DNA from: Stutzerimonas kunmingensis
Lineage (GTDB): Bacteria; Pseudomonadota; Gammaproteobacteria; Pseudomonadales; Pseudomonadaceae
Reading direction: 5' to 3'
Assembly: GCF_014764705.1 (NCBI RefSeq)
Contig: NZ_JACXXG010000007.1
Location: 1-64,000 of the forward strand
Length of the DNA: 64,000 bases
Shown one piece after another: positions 1-13,970 of this stretch (positions within the stretch are counted from its first letter, which is position 1; every line of letters starts with the position of its first letter). The notes under the pieces are model-generated. The model searched no databases, was not told the origin of the DNA, and worked only from the letters and a program-made list of their open reading frames with translations. The translations under genes and the position numbers were made by a program.

Positions 1-184
1 GTGGTGCTGAAACCTGTCAAAAAGGCCTGAAGTCAGGCCTTGTGTGGACTCCGTTAGGCCAAAGCGCTTGAAAAAGCGCCAAACCGGACGGGTTGGGGCA
101 GTTGAAGCCGAGTTTTTCAACGGCCTGCTAGTGAGAGAACCTGCTAAAAAGCACAGACAGTTTTAACCAAGAGTAGGAGCCGCG
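1..184. other. left-edge noncoding region with two small hairpins
   Basis: No gene is visible before the LysR start at 185. Two inverted repeats stand out. AAGGCCTG (22-29) pairs with CAGGCCTT (34-41) around a 4-nt loop, and GCGCTT (64-69) pairs with AAGCGC (74-79) around a GAAA loop. Neither is followed on the plus strand by a long T run. The first could be the terminator of a gene lying to the left of the window. The second is too short to judge. The rest is presumably leader and promoter of the LysR gene, with an AGGAG ribosome site at 175-179. Confidence 0.35.
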
Positions 185-1105
185 ATGCTCGACAGAATCA
201 CTGGCATGCGCGTATTCGCCCGCGCTGCCACGGCTGGCAGCCTCTCGGCGGCGGCGCGCCATCTGGAAATGTCGCCAGCAATGGCCAGCAAGCATGTCGA
301 TGCGCTGGAGGCCCGTCTCGGGGTCAAGTTGTTCCACCGCAGCACCCGCCGCCTGAGCCTGACCGAGGCCGGCAGCAACTATCTGGAGGCCTGCCAGCGC
401 ATCCTCCCGGAGATAGAGGAAGCCGAGGCCAGCGTTGCGTCGCAGCGGATCGAGGCCACCGGGCTGCTGCGAATGAATGTGCCGCTGACGTTCGGCACGC
501 ACTTCATCGCCCCACTCATTCCGGAGTTCAGCCGCCGCCATCCGGCAGTGAAAGTGGAGCTAGGCCTAACCGACAGCCGGGTCGACCTGATCGACGGCGG
601 CTGGGACATGGCCGTTCGTATCGGCCAGCTGCAGGACAGCTCCATGCAGGCACGGCGGCTTGCAGACTGCCCGTTGCTGGTCTGTGCCTCGCCGCGCTAC
701 CTGGACGAACGTGGAGTGCCGCGCAGCGTCGCCGATCTGGGGCAGCACAACTGCCTGGGTTATAGCCTGCCGAATCTCGCCGCAGGCAAGGTCTGGCCGT
801 TTGGCCGCAACGGCGAGGTGCGGATCGCAGTCAGCGGCGACCTGGTGGCCAATAACGGTGAAGCCCTGGTGGCCGCCGCGGTCGGAGGCCAGGGCGTGAT
901 CTACAAGCCGCAGTTCATTGTCGCCAAAGCCCTGCGCAGTGGTGAGCTGGTTGCCCTTGAACTGGACCAGCCTTGCGTCGAGCTCGGCGGGATTCACGTG
1001 GTCTACCCACCCGATCGCCGTCCACCAGCCAAGGTTCGGGTAATGATCGATTATCTGGTCGATGCATTTTCTGGCGACCTGCCGTGGAGCCTGACAGCAG
1101 ACTAG
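185..1105 (+). CDS. LysR-family transcriptional regulator
   Basis: A 306-residue LysR-type regulator of normal family length. The N-terminal winged helix-turn-helix spans about residues 1-60, with the typical stretch LSAAARHLEMSPAMASKHV and then LGVKLFHRSTRRLSLTEAG. The C-terminal half (about 90-295) is the periplasmic-binding-like co-inducer domain of the family. The ATG at 185 is preceded by AGGAG at 175-179. Regulators of this subclass usually control a neighbouring or divergent gene, but no divergent partner lies inside the window and the next gene (DUF72) belongs to an unrelated coupled set. The target is therefore unknown. Confidence 0.9.
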   Translation: MLDRITGMRVFARAATAGSLSAAARHLEMSPAMASKHVDALEARLGVKLFHRSTRRLSLTEAGSNYLEACQRILPEIEEAEASVASQRIEATGLLRMNVPLTFGTHFIAPLIPEFSRRHPAVKVELGLTDSRVDLIDGGWDMAVRIGQLQDSSMQARRLADCPLLVCASPRYLDERGVPRSVADLGQHNCLGYSLPNLAAGKVWPFGRNGEVRIAVSGDLVANNGEALVAAAVGGQGVIYKPQFIVAKALRSGELVALELDQPCVELGGIHVVYPPDRRPPAKVRVMIDYLVDAFSGDLPWSLTAD

Positions 1106-1385
1106 CTTTGCCCTTCGCCTGCAGGGCACGTTCAGCGCCCTACTGATCACCATCGCACTCGCGCCTGCCGTGCCGAATCTCCCCCAGCCTCCCGAGAAAA
1201 GATGAACCGCTGCTGCGCGCAAAAGTCGGAACAGATGGGCGCGTAGGCATTGTTGCCGCGCTTTATCGAGCTTCCGTTATTCACGGGACGTTCTGATTGA
1301 TGCCCGGACACCGGTGCATCACCGGTCGCACTGCCGCTTCGCGCGTCGGAGTTTTTCATGCGCGCAGCGGCGTTTAGGAGTGTTT
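1106..1385. other. noncoding gap between LysR and the DUF72 region
   Basis: About 280 bases without a credible gene. Open frames on either strand here are short and lack family resemblance or a ribosome site. I see no strong terminator for the LysR gene. The only clear signal is the AGGAG at 1376-1380, which would serve the tiny frame starting at 1386. Confidence 0.4.
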
Positions 1386-1466
1386 ATGAACGCGGTCAAC
1401 CTCGTTTTTCTCGAAGAAAAAGGCGCAGCGGCGAGCGCCCTCTTCACCCACCAGATCCTCACGTAG
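1386..1466 (+). CDS. possible 26-residue leader peptide ahead of the DUF72 gene
   Basis: An ATG at 1386 sits 5 nt after a strong AGGAG (1376-1380) and opens a 26-codon frame (begins MNAVNLVFLEEKG, ends HQILT) that stops at 1464-1466. That is 9 nt before the DUF72 start and in the same reading frame. It has a better ribosome site than the DUF72 ATG itself. It could be a translated leader, a remnant of a longer DUF72 N-terminus, or chance. The sequence does not resemble the usual DUF72 N-terminus, so a remnant is unlikely. I recognise no homologue. Confidence 0.25.
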   Translation: MNAVNLVFLEEKGAAASALFTHQILT

Positions 1467-1475
1467 GGCGGCAGT

Positions 1476-2321
1476 ATGGCGAGCATTCATATCGGCATCT
1501 TTGCCTCGCGGGCGGTGAGCAGCATAGAGATCAATGGCTCGTTCTACTCGCTGCAAACGCCCGAGCGCTATGCCGACTGGTATGCCGACACGCCCAGAGG
1601 CTTTGTCTTCAGCATCAAGGGACCGCGCTACATCACCCACGTGCGAAGGCTCCAGGAGGTTGAAAAAGCACTCGCCAATTTCTTCGCCTCGGGCATTTTC
1701 CAGCTCAAGGAAAAGCTCGGCCCGATCCTCTGGCAGTTTCCGCCGTCGTTCAAGTTCGATGCAGAACTGTTCGAGACGTTTCTCCGTCAGCTGCCCCACG
1801 ACACCGAAGCAGCGCTGGCAATCGCCAAACAGTGCGAGCCACGCATGGAAGGCCGCAGTTATCTGTCCATCGACCGCAAGCGGCGCATGCGCCACGCCGT
1901 CGAAATACGCAACACAAGCTTCGTCGACCCCGAATTCATCGCCCTGCTGCGCAAGTATCGGGTCGCACTGGTGGTGGCCGATACCGCCGGCAAGTGGCCC
2001 AACTATGAAGACCTCACCAGCGATTTCATCTACATCCGCCTGCATGGCGCCGAGGAGCTCTATACCAGCGGTTACACCGACGAGGCTTTGGCCAGCTGGA
2101 GCCATCGCATCCAGCTTTGGAGCGAAGGCCGTCAGCCTGACGATGCCCGTCTGATCAGCAAGAAAACACCACGGGCGCGCCGCTCCCGTGAGGTGTACTG
2201 CTATTTCGATAACGACGTGAAGGTCCGCGCACCTTATGACGCGCGGCAACTGCTGCACCGGCTCGGCCTGGATGAACACCTGCAGGCCACGCCCGGCCAA
2301 CTAGAAGGAGCTGAAGTTTGA
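1476..2321 (+). CDS. DUF72 family protein with apparent N-terminal internal deletion
   Basis: DUF72 (YecE-like, TIM-barrel) proteins have no firmly known activity. Visible family blocks are [21 protein letters not shown] near residue 15, [14 protein letters not shown] near 42, [54 protein letters not shown] and [17 protein letters not shown]. In intact relatives the start IHIGI is followed by a GW-Y-W stretch and a conserved RELxFA segment before FASRAVSS. Here IHIGI runs directly into FASRAVSS, so about two dozen residues seem to be missing in frame. The protein (281 aa) may be inactive. Its end overlaps the TTG start of the next gene, making it the first gene of a coupled set with the EEP protein, ClsB and YbhN-like protein. 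Confidence 0.8.
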   Translation: MASIHIGIFASRAVSSIEINGSFYSLQTPERYADWYADTPRGFVFSIKGPRYITHVRRLQEVEKALANFFASGIFQLKEKLGPILWQFPPSFKFDAELFETFLRQLPHDTEAALAIAKQCEPRMEGRSYLSIDRKRRMRHAVEIRNTSFVDPEFIALLRKYRVALVVADTAGKWPNYEDLTSDFIYIRLHGAEELYTSGYTDEALASWSHRIQLWSEGRQPDDARLISKKTPRARRSREVYCYFDNDVKVRAPYDARQLLHRLGLDEHLQATPGQLEGAEV

Positions 2322-3121
2322 CTCTGGACAAAGACCACCCAATCGAAAGTGCCGATCTCGATGCCCACATGGCTACGGCGGTCAACTCGATCCGCCTCCT
2401 CACCGTAAACACCCACAAGGGTTTCACGGCCCTGAACCGCCGGTTCATTTTGCCGGAACTGCGTGAAGCCGTGCGTAGCGTTTCAGCGGACGTGGTGTTC
2501 CTGCAGGAGGTACTTGGCACCCACGACAAGCACGCGATGCGCTTTCATAACTGGCCCTCCACACCGCAATACGAGTTTCTGGCGGACAGCATCTGGACCG
2601 ATTTCGCCTACGGTCGTAATGCGGTCTACCCCGACGGCGACCACGGCAACGCCCTGCTATCCAAATTCCCGATCATTCGCTATGAGAACCTCGACATCTC
2701 CATCGCCGGACCGGAACGGCGCGGGCTGCTGCACAGCGTGCTGCAAGTGCCCGGGCACGATGAATTTCACGCCATCTGCGTGCATCTCGGCCTGCGCGAG
2801 GCGCATCGCCAGCAGCAGCTGGCGCTACTTTGCGATCTGCTGGACTCGCTACCAAAAGGTGCGCCTGTGGTGGTCGCCGGTGATTTCAACGACTGGCGGC
2901 TGAAAGCCACCCAAACGCTGGATCGCTGTGCAGGGCTGCACGAAGTGTTCGCCGTGTCCCACGGCCAGGTGGCCAAAACCTTCCCGGCGCGTTGGCCAAT
3001 GCTACGTCTGGACCGAATTTATGTGCGCAATGCCAGCAGCCACAATCCACAAATACTTGGTAACAAACCCTGGACACACTTGTCCGATCATCTGCCCCTA
3101 GCGGTGGAGATACATATATGA
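2318..3121 (+). CDS. endonuclease/exonuclease/phosphatase family protein (YbhP-like)
   Basis: A 267-residue member of the EEP fold (exonuclease III / DNase I / inositol phosphatase-like). Hallmarks are LTVNTHKGF near the start, [10 protein letters not shown] with the metal-binding Glu, [25 protein letters not shown] and the C-terminal [11 protein letters not shown] with the catalytic Asp-His. The TTG start at 2318 is chosen because AAGGAG lies at 2305-2310 and the frame overlaps the DUF72 stop; the next ATG would cut off the beginning of the reading frame. In E. coli the homologue YbhP is encoded beside ClsB, and the same pairing is seen here. Substrate is unknown; a role in lipid or nucleic-acid phosphodiester cleavage is inference from the fold. 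Its TGA overlaps the clsB ATG. Confidence 0.85.
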   Translation: MTLDKDHPIESADLDAHMATAVNSIRLLTVNTHKGFTALNRRFILPELREAVRSVSADVVFLQEVLGTHDKHAMRFHNWPSTPQYEFLADSIWTDFAYGRNAVYPDGDHGNALLSKFPIIRYENLDISIAGPERRGLLHSVLQVPGHDEFHAICVHLGLREAHRQQQLALLCDLLDSLPKGAPVVVAGDFNDWRLKATQTLDRCAGLHEVFAVSHGQVAKTFPARWPMLRLDRIYVRNASSHNPQILGNKPWTHLSDHLPLAVEIHI

Positions 3122-4362
3122 GTTACCACTGGAGAGACGGTAATCGCCTTCAGTTACTGGAAAACGGCGAAGAGTTCTTTCCTCGAGTGTTCGAGGTCAT
3201 CGCCCAGGCCAAGAAAGAGGTGCTGCTGGAAACCTTCATCCTGTATCAGGACAAGGTAGGCACCGAACTGCAGAAGGCGTTGATCGCGGCCGCCGAAAAC
3301 GGTGCCAGCGTCGACGTCACTGTCGATGGTTATGGCTCGGCGGACCTGTCCGGCGACTTCGTTACCGCCATGACCCAGGTCGGCGTACGCATTCACATGT
3401 TCGACCCAGGCAAGCGTCTGCTGGGGCGGCGGCTCAATGTGTTCCGCCGCATGCATCGCAAGATCGTGGTCGTCGATGGCGAGACTGCCTTCATTGGCGG
3501 CATCAACTTTTCCGCCGATCACCTGGGCGACTTCGGCCCGGCCGCCAAGCAGGACTATGCGCTGCAGGTGGAAGGTCCCGTGGTGCGGGATATCCATCAT
3601 TTCGCCCTGAGCCAGATCGCGCCGGACAAACCGACGCATCGCTGGTGGCGTCGCCGGCTGCGCCAGCAAACACCTGGCTACGGCGGCATCAGCCGCGGCG
3701 AGGCACGAGCATTGTTCGTCACCCGCGACAACGACCAGCACCGCAACGATATCGAGCAGCACTACCTGCAAGCGATTCGAGATGCTCGCTCCAGGTTGTT
3801 GATTGCAAACGCCTATTTCTTCCCCGGTTATCGTGTATTGCGGGAAATCCGCAACGCCGCGCGGCGTGGCGTACGGGTGCGGCTGATCCTCCAGGGCGAG
3901 CCGGACATGCCCATCGCCAAGTTCGGTGCGCGAATGCTTTACAACTATCTGATGCGCGACGGAGTGGAGATTCACGAATACTGCCGCCGACCGCTGCACG
4001 GCAAGGTCGCACTGACCGATTACGAGTGGTCGACTGTCGGTTCGAGCAACCTCGATCCGCTGAGCCTGTCACTTAATCTGGAAGCGAACCTGATCATTCG
4101 CGACCACGTGTTCAACCGCCAGCTGCATGAGCGGCTTGACCACCTTCTGCAGGCCGACTGCAAACGCATTCCTCTGGAGCGAATCATTCGTGGCTTCTGG
4201 TGGCGAGCGCCCTTGGCGTTTCTGATCTTCCACTTCCTGCGGCACTTCCCGGGGTTGGTAAGCCTTTTCCCCGAGCACAAGCCACGCCTGGAGCTGATCG
4301 ATCCGGACACCACCCGCCCACTAGATCCTGTGCCTTCTCCCCTGCAGCGAGACCACCAATGA
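3118..4362 (+). CDS. clsB: cardiolipin synthase B (phospholipase D family)
   Basis: A 414-residue phospholipase D superfamily enzyme that makes cardiolipin at the inner membrane; in E. coli ClsB condenses phosphatidylglycerol with another phospholipid head group. Two HKD motifs are visible: [18 protein letters not shown] at about residues 114-131 and [19 protein letters not shown] at about 293-311, the second followed by LSLNLEANL. There are no long N-terminal membrane helices, which fits ClsB and not ClsA. The start ATG overlaps the EEP gene stop (ATGA), and the end overlaps the YbhN-like start the same way, so the three are translationally coupled. The order ybhP-clsB-ybhN matches E. coli. 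Confidence 0.93.
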   Translation: MSYHWRDGNRLQLLENGEEFFPRVFEVIAQAKKEVLLETFILYQDKVGTELQKALIAAAENGASVDVTVDGYGSADLSGDFVTAMTQVGVRIHMFDPGKRLLGRRLNVFRRMHRKIVVVDGETAFIGGINFSADHLGDFGPAAKQDYALQVEGPVVRDIHHFALSQIAPDKPTHRWWRRRLRQQTPGYGGISRGEARALFVTRDNDQHRNDIEQHYLQAIRDARSRLLIANAYFFPGYRVLREIRNAARRGVRVRLILQGEPDMPIAKFGARMLYNYLMRDGVEIHEYCRRPLHGKVALTDYEWSTVGSSNLDPLSLSLNLEANLIIRDHVFNRQLHERLDHLLQADCKRIPLERIIRGFWWRAPLAFLIFHFLRHFPGLVSLFPEHKPRLELIDPDTTRPLDPVPSPLQRDHQ

Positions 4363-5366
4363 GCCAGACCAACCAGGCCGAGGCAAAAAGCGGCTGGCGC
4401 CGGCGCTGGCCGCTGATCAAGAAGATCCTCACCTACGTATTCTTCGCCCTGATCGTAGGCCTGCTGATCGGCCTTGCGCGCAACCTCGACTGGGCAGAGG
4501 TCTACAAGACCCTGCGCAACTACCAGGCGCAGACGCTATGGATGGCCGGCGCGGCCGCTTTTGGCAGCTACCTCGTGTACTGCTTCTTCGACGTGCTCGG
4601 TAAAGGCTACGCACGGCACGACCTGCCGATCCGACAGATCCTGCCGGTCACCTTCGTCTGTTACGCCTTCAATCTCAACCTGAGCGCCTGGGTCGGCGGC
4701 ATCGCCTTGCGTTTCCGACTGTATTCGCGCCTGGGGCTGAAACCCTCGCAGATCACCCGGGTGTTCACCATGAGCATCCTGACCAATTGGCTGGGCTACA
4801 TGTGGCTGGCCGGGATGATCTTCTCCATGGGCTGGATCCAGCCACCGGCCAGCTGGGAAATCGGCTTCACGGCCCTGCGGGTGCTTGGCGCCGGCCTGCT
4901 GGTGGCGTGTGTGGTGTATCTGTGGCTGTGCGGCTTCTCCAAGCGCCGCTCGTGGACCATACGCGGCCACGAGATTCAACTGCCTTCGCTGCGCCTGGCG
5001 CTGATCCAGCTGGTGCTGGGCGCCGCCAACTGGTCGCTGATGGCGCTGGTGGTGTACTTCATGCTTTCCCAGAAGGCCGCCTATCCCGAAGTGCTGGGTA
5101 TCCTGATGATCAGCAGCATCGCCGGCGTGGTCACCCACATCCCGGCCGGGCTCGGCGTCATCGAGGCGGTATTCGTGGCAATGCTCGCCGACGAGATGAG
5201 CAAAGGCGCCATCGTCGGCGGTCTGATCGGCTACCGGGTCATCTACTTCCTGATCCCCCTGCTGTTCGCCACCCTCGTCTATGTGGTGCTCGAAGCCCGG
5301 GCGAAGAAGCTGCGCAGCAGCAACAAGGCCGGCGACCAGCAGACCGTCTCCCAGGAAACGGGCTGA
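4359..5366 (+). CDS. YbhN/UPF0104 family integral membrane protein
   Basis: About 335 residues, related to the flippase-like membrane domain of lysylphosphatidylglycerol synthase (UPF0104). Many hydrophobic helices are visible: ILTYVFFALIVGLLIGLA, LWMAGAAAFGSYLVYCFF, ILTNWLGYMWLAGMIFSMG, LGAGLLVACVVYLWLCG, LALIQLVLGAANWSLMALVV and VIYFLIPLLFATLVYVV. The conserved ITRVFTMSILTNW and GVVTHIPAGLGVIEAVF stretches are present. The ATG at 4359 overlaps the clsB TGA; the open frame continues upstream inside clsB but without membrane or family signal. Neighbourhood with ClsB suggests a role in phospholipid handling. No catalytic domain is attached. Confidence 0.88.
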   Translation: MSQTNQAEAKSGWRRRWPLIKKILTYVFFALIVGLLIGLARNLDWAEVYKTLRNYQAQTLWMAGAAAFGSYLVYCFFDVLGKGYARHDLPIRQILPVTFVCYAFNLNLSAWVGGIALRFRLYSRLGLKPSQITRVFTMSILTNWLGYMWLAGMIFSMGWIQPPASWEIGFTALRVLGAGLLVACVVYLWLCGFSKRRSWTIRGHEIQLPSLRLALIQLVLGAANWSLMALVVYFMLSQKAAYPEVLGILMISSIAGVVTHIPAGLGVIEAVFVAMLADEMSKGAIVGGLIGYRVIYFLIPLLFATLVYVVLEARAKKLRSSNKAGDQQTVSQETG

Positions 5367-5692
5367 GGGTCAGCGAGGCGATTTCCTGGAAGATCGCGAT
5401 TCGAGACGTGCTCCGTTCGCGGCCAGGGTCTCAGCCATAAATGCGGATACCTGAACGGAGCCAAGGGGAACAGCCTCACCGGTCGGTTCTGTCAGCAGCT
5501 CTATCTACGACAGGCTCGACCGCAGCGTCCGTGGCAGTGGCAGTGGGCTTGACCGCTAGTTGGAATCCGCAACGCGTCCTCCAAGGCACACTCAATGAGT
5601 GCTAGACCGTGACCATCGCGGTGCAGCCTAGCGCATCGCTCTGCAAGTGCCTTAGAGCGCACAAGCCGCGATAAAGCGGATGCCCTACCCGC
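5367..5692. other. convergent intergenic region
   Basis: About 325 bases between the ends of the YbhN-like gene (plus) and glgB (minus). No gene is supported; the short frame around 5680-5874 runs into the terminator and glgB. No clear plus-strand terminator was found for the clsB operon. The only structured element is the glgB terminator at the right end. Confidence 0.5.
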
Positions 5693-5726
5693 AAAAAAAA
5701 CGCCGCTCAGGTTGTCCCGAGCGGCG
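5693..5726 (-). terminator. intrinsic terminator of the glgE-treS-glgB operon
   Basis: On the minus strand an 8-bp stem, CGCCGCTC (5701-5708) against GAGCGGCG (5719-5726), is followed by eight T (A run at 5693-5700). It lies 18 nt beyond the glgB stop, a textbook rho-independent terminator position. Confidence 0.9.
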
Positions 5727-5744
5727 CTCTTCAGTGCGGCAGCC

Positions 5745-7950
5745 TTACACCTGCGGCCGCAGTACCAGCACGCCGAGCGGCGGCAGGGTCAGTGACAGCG
5801 AGACCTTCTCACCGTGGTTCTCGATCGGCTCGGCGAGCATGCCGCCGCCGTTGCCGGTGTTCGAGCCGCCGTAGCAGGCCGCGTCGCTGTTGAAGACCTC
5901 CAGCCACTTGGCGTCCACCGGAACGCCGATGCGGTAGGCCTCACGTACCACCGGCGTGAAGTTGGCAACCACCAGCAGCGGATGCCCGGTCGAGCTCTTG
6001 CGCAGCCAGGCGAACACGCTGTTGGCGCGATCATCGCCGATCAGCCACTGAAAGCCCTGCGGGTCGCTGTCCAATTCGTGCAACGCCGGTTCCTGGCTGT
6101 ACAGCCGGTTCAGATCGCGCACCAGGTTCTGCACGCCACGGTGATCGGCCTCTTCGAGCAGATGCCAGTCCAGCTCGCGGTCATGGTTCCACTCGCGCCA
6201 CTGGCCGAACTCGCTGCCCATGAACAGCAGCTTCTTGCCCGGGTGCGTCCACATGAACGACAAGTAGGCGCGCAGGTTGGCGAACTTCTGCCAGCGATCC
6301 CCGGGCATCTTGTCGACCAGCGAGCCTTTGCCGTGGACCACTTCGTCGTGGGAAATCGGCAGGACGAAGTGCTCGGAATAGGCGTAGACCATGCTGAAGG
6401 TCATCTTGTCGTGGTGGTACTGCCGATTGATCGGGTCTTCCTGGATGTACTTCAGCGAGTCATGCATCCAGCCCATGTTCCACTTGTAGGAAAAGCCGAG
6501 GCCACCTTCGCTGGTGGGCTTGCTGACCCCCGGAAAGGCTGTCGATTCCTCGGCGATCACCAGCGCGCCAGGGGTTTCCGTAGCCACCACGTCGTTCAGA
6601 TGGCGGAGGAAGTCGATCGCCTCGAGGTTCTCACGCCCGCCATGGCGGTTCGGAATCCACTCGCCGTCCTTGCGCGAGTAGTCGCGATAGAGCATCGATG
6701 CCACCGCATCGACACGCAGGGCATCGACGTGGAATTCGCGCAGCCAGTGCAGCGCCGAAGCGAGCATGAAACCGTGCACCTCGGTGCGGCCGAGGTTGTA
6801 GATGTAGGTATCCCAGTCCTGATGGAAGCCCTCGAACGGGTGCGCGTATTCGTACAGCGCGGTGCCGTCGAATTCGCCCAGGCCATGGGCGTCGGTGGGA
6901 AAGTGCGCCGGCACCCAGTCGAGGATCACACCGATGCCGGCGTTATGGCAGGCGTCGACGAACTCGGCGAAATCATGGGCGTTGCCGTAGCGCGCGCTCG
7001 GTGCGAACTGCGAAAGCAGCTGGTAACCCCAGGAACCGCCGAACGGATGCTCCATGATCGGCATCAGCTCGATGTGGGTGAAGCCCATGTCCACCACGTA
7101 GGGGATCAGCCGCTCGGCCAGCTCGTGCCAGTCATACAGGCGGCCATCGTCACCGCCGTCACGTCGCCAGGAGCCCGCATGCAGCTCATAGATGCTCATC
7201 GGTGCCTTGATCGACTGACGCGCCGCGCGCTGCTGCAGCCAGCCATGGTCCTTCCATTGGTAATCCAGCGGACGGGCGATGACCGAAGCGGTTCCCGGCG
7301 GATGCTCGGTTGCCAGGGCGATCGGGTCGGCTTTGAGCGGCAGGATGCCGTTCGGCCCGAGAATCTCGTACTTGTAGGTGTCACCAGGCTGCAAGCGCGG
7401 AATGAACAGCTCCCAGACGCCGGACGGAAAGCGCAGCCGCATCGGATGACGGCGGCCGTCCCAGCCGTTGAAGCTGCCGACCACCGACACGCGCCGAGCA
7501 TTGGGCGCCCAGACGGCGAAACGCACGCCCTGCACACCGTCGACTTCCAGCACCTGCGAGCCGAATACCCGGCCGATCTGCCGGTGATTGCCTTCGGAAA
7601 ACAAGTGCATGTCCAGCTCGCCCAGTTGCGGACCGAAGCTGTAGGGGTCTTCGGTAATCTGCTCGCCGCCGGCCCAGCGAATCTTCAGCAGGTAGGGTTG
7701 CTGATGTGGCAGGCGGATAAAGAAGAATCCGGGCACCTGCCCCTGCTCCATCACGGCAAGCAGTTGCTCATCGCGGTCGAGCACTTCGGCACCCAGGGCA
7801 TTGGGCAGGTAGGCGCGAATCACGATTCCCCCGCCGTCAGGATGCGGCCCGAGAATGGAAAACGGGTTGCCATGCTCGGCTCGCACCAGGGCGTCTACAT
7901 CGGCGTCGCTGGGCATCAGGGTTTCCCCTGGCATGGTCAGAACCGGACGA

Positions 7951-7958
<8 letters not shown>
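5745..7958 (-). CDS. glgB: 1,4-alpha-glucan branching enzyme
   Basis: A 737-residue GH13 branching enzyme that introduces alpha-1,6 branches into glycogen-like glucan in the cytoplasm. The N-terminal part (about 20-200) holds the CBM48-type module with [11 protein letters not shown] and [19 protein letters not shown]. The catalytic barrel shows [14 protein letters not shown], the nucleophile in [14 protein letters not shown], the acid/base Glu in [11 protein letters not shown] and the transition-state Asp in [13 protein letters not shown]. The C-terminal beta domain ends [12 protein letters not shown]. The start at 7958 follows GGAGG and overlaps the treS-mak stop by 8 nt (ATGACTGA), so translation is coupled. 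It is the last gene of the glgE-treS-glgB set, and its substrate is the linear maltan made by GlgE. Confidence 0.95.
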
Positions 7959-11277
<3,319 letters not shown>

Positions 11278-11343
11278 GTTCTTCATTCCTGTCGCGGTGT
11301 GAAGGCCCAGGCCGGATCGGCGCATTAGGCAACGGCAGAGCAA

Positions 11344-11402
11344 CAGCTGAATTCACATCAACAAAGCGTCATAAACGTATGATTCAAATGAATTAACAGC
11401 TG
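11344..11402. repeat. AT-rich inverted repeat between glgE and treS
   Basis: CAGCTG AATTCA (11344-11355) is mirrored by TGAATT aa CAGCTG (11389-11402). This gives 12 paired bases with a 2-nt bulge around a 33-nt AT-rich centre that itself holds ATTCA-AA-TGAAT-like symmetry. The segment is conspicuously AT-rich for this genome and lies upstream of treS. It could be an internal promoter/operator or an mRNA structure; it has no T run suited to a terminator. Confidence 0.45.
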
Positions 11403-11413
11403 CGCCCGAGAAA

Positions 11414-13426
<2,013 letters not shown>

Positions 13427-13782
13427 CGAACGGGCTCCTGGGGCGCATGGGTTCGGGTTGCCCGAGCCGCCTCTGGACGCGTCATCGTGCGGTTCGGGAG
13501 GCGACCGGTACGGTTTTCGTCGGCTCTTTCTTCCGAGCCAAGGGACCCTGGAAAGTTCAGCCCCGGGCGGCCGTTAGCCAGCCCGTCCGGCGACCGGTCG
13601 AGCCTGGTGGAGCGCAATACGGCAGTTGCCGGTTTCAAGCCCCGTGAGCGGCTGCCCTACCCGCCTACGCCGACTGTCGCCAGCGCCGCGAACAGCGACG
13701 ATTGGCCGGAACCTCGCCCATGAGGACCGATCAATGCAGAACGGCCGCCAAGGCTACGCTGGCGAACACCAGGAGAACGACC
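13427..13782. other. divergent promoter region between glgE and the 54-aa gene
   Basis: About 355 bases separate the minus-strand glgE start from the plus-strand small gene. I see no further gene supported by motif or ribosome site. It presumably carries the glgE promoter and the small-gene promoter. A CTACGCT at 13754-13760 resembles an RpoS-type -10, but it lies only about 22 nt before the small-gene ATG, so this is weak. Confidence 0.35.
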
Positions 13783-13947
13783 ATGACTCACGTGCGACCC
13801 GATGTGCCGCAACCCGACCCGATCGTGCATGACAAACCGGGCGATGTGCCGCAGGTGCCTTGTGCCGAGGAGCTGGACGAACACAAGCCCGGCGCGCCAT
13901 ACGGAAACCAGACCGTGGCGGATACCGACGATCCCCAGACGACCTGA
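13783..13947 (+). CDS. small acidic proline-rich protein (54 aa), unknown function
   Basis: A 54-residue frame starting MTHVRPDVPQPDP and ending TVADTDDPQTT. It is rich in Asp, Glu and Pro and has no membrane segment or signal peptide. The ATG at 13783 follows AGGAGAACGACC, an ideal ribosome site; the open frame extends upstream to 13702 without one. The 14 bases GGAGAACGACCATG at its start are identical to the start region of ku. It lies between the glucan genes and the NHEJ genes, on the opposite strand to both. I do not recognise a named family; its likely disorder and setting suggest a stress-related small protein, which is inference. Confidence 0.6.
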   Translation: MTHVRPDVPQPDPIVHDKPGDVPQVPCAEELDEHKPGAPYGNQTVADTDDPQTT

Positions 13948-13970
13948 TCGCTCGCCGCCACGCCATTGTC

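Noticed and set aside
1358..1663. 101-codon plus-strand frame overlapping the DUF72 start
   Set aside because: It runs in another frame through the conserved SIEINGSFY block and has no family resemblance; considered as a possible frameshifted DUF72 N-terminus but does not encode the missing motif.
4200..4358. N-terminal extension of the YbhN-like protein
   Set aside because: It lies inside clsB, is Pro/Arg-rich and not membrane-like; the ATG at 4359 overlaps the clsB stop in the usual coupled manner.
13754..13760. CTACGCT as an RpoS-type -10 for the 54-aa gene
   Set aside because: It is only about 22 nt before the ATG, leaving almost no leader; kept only as a remark.
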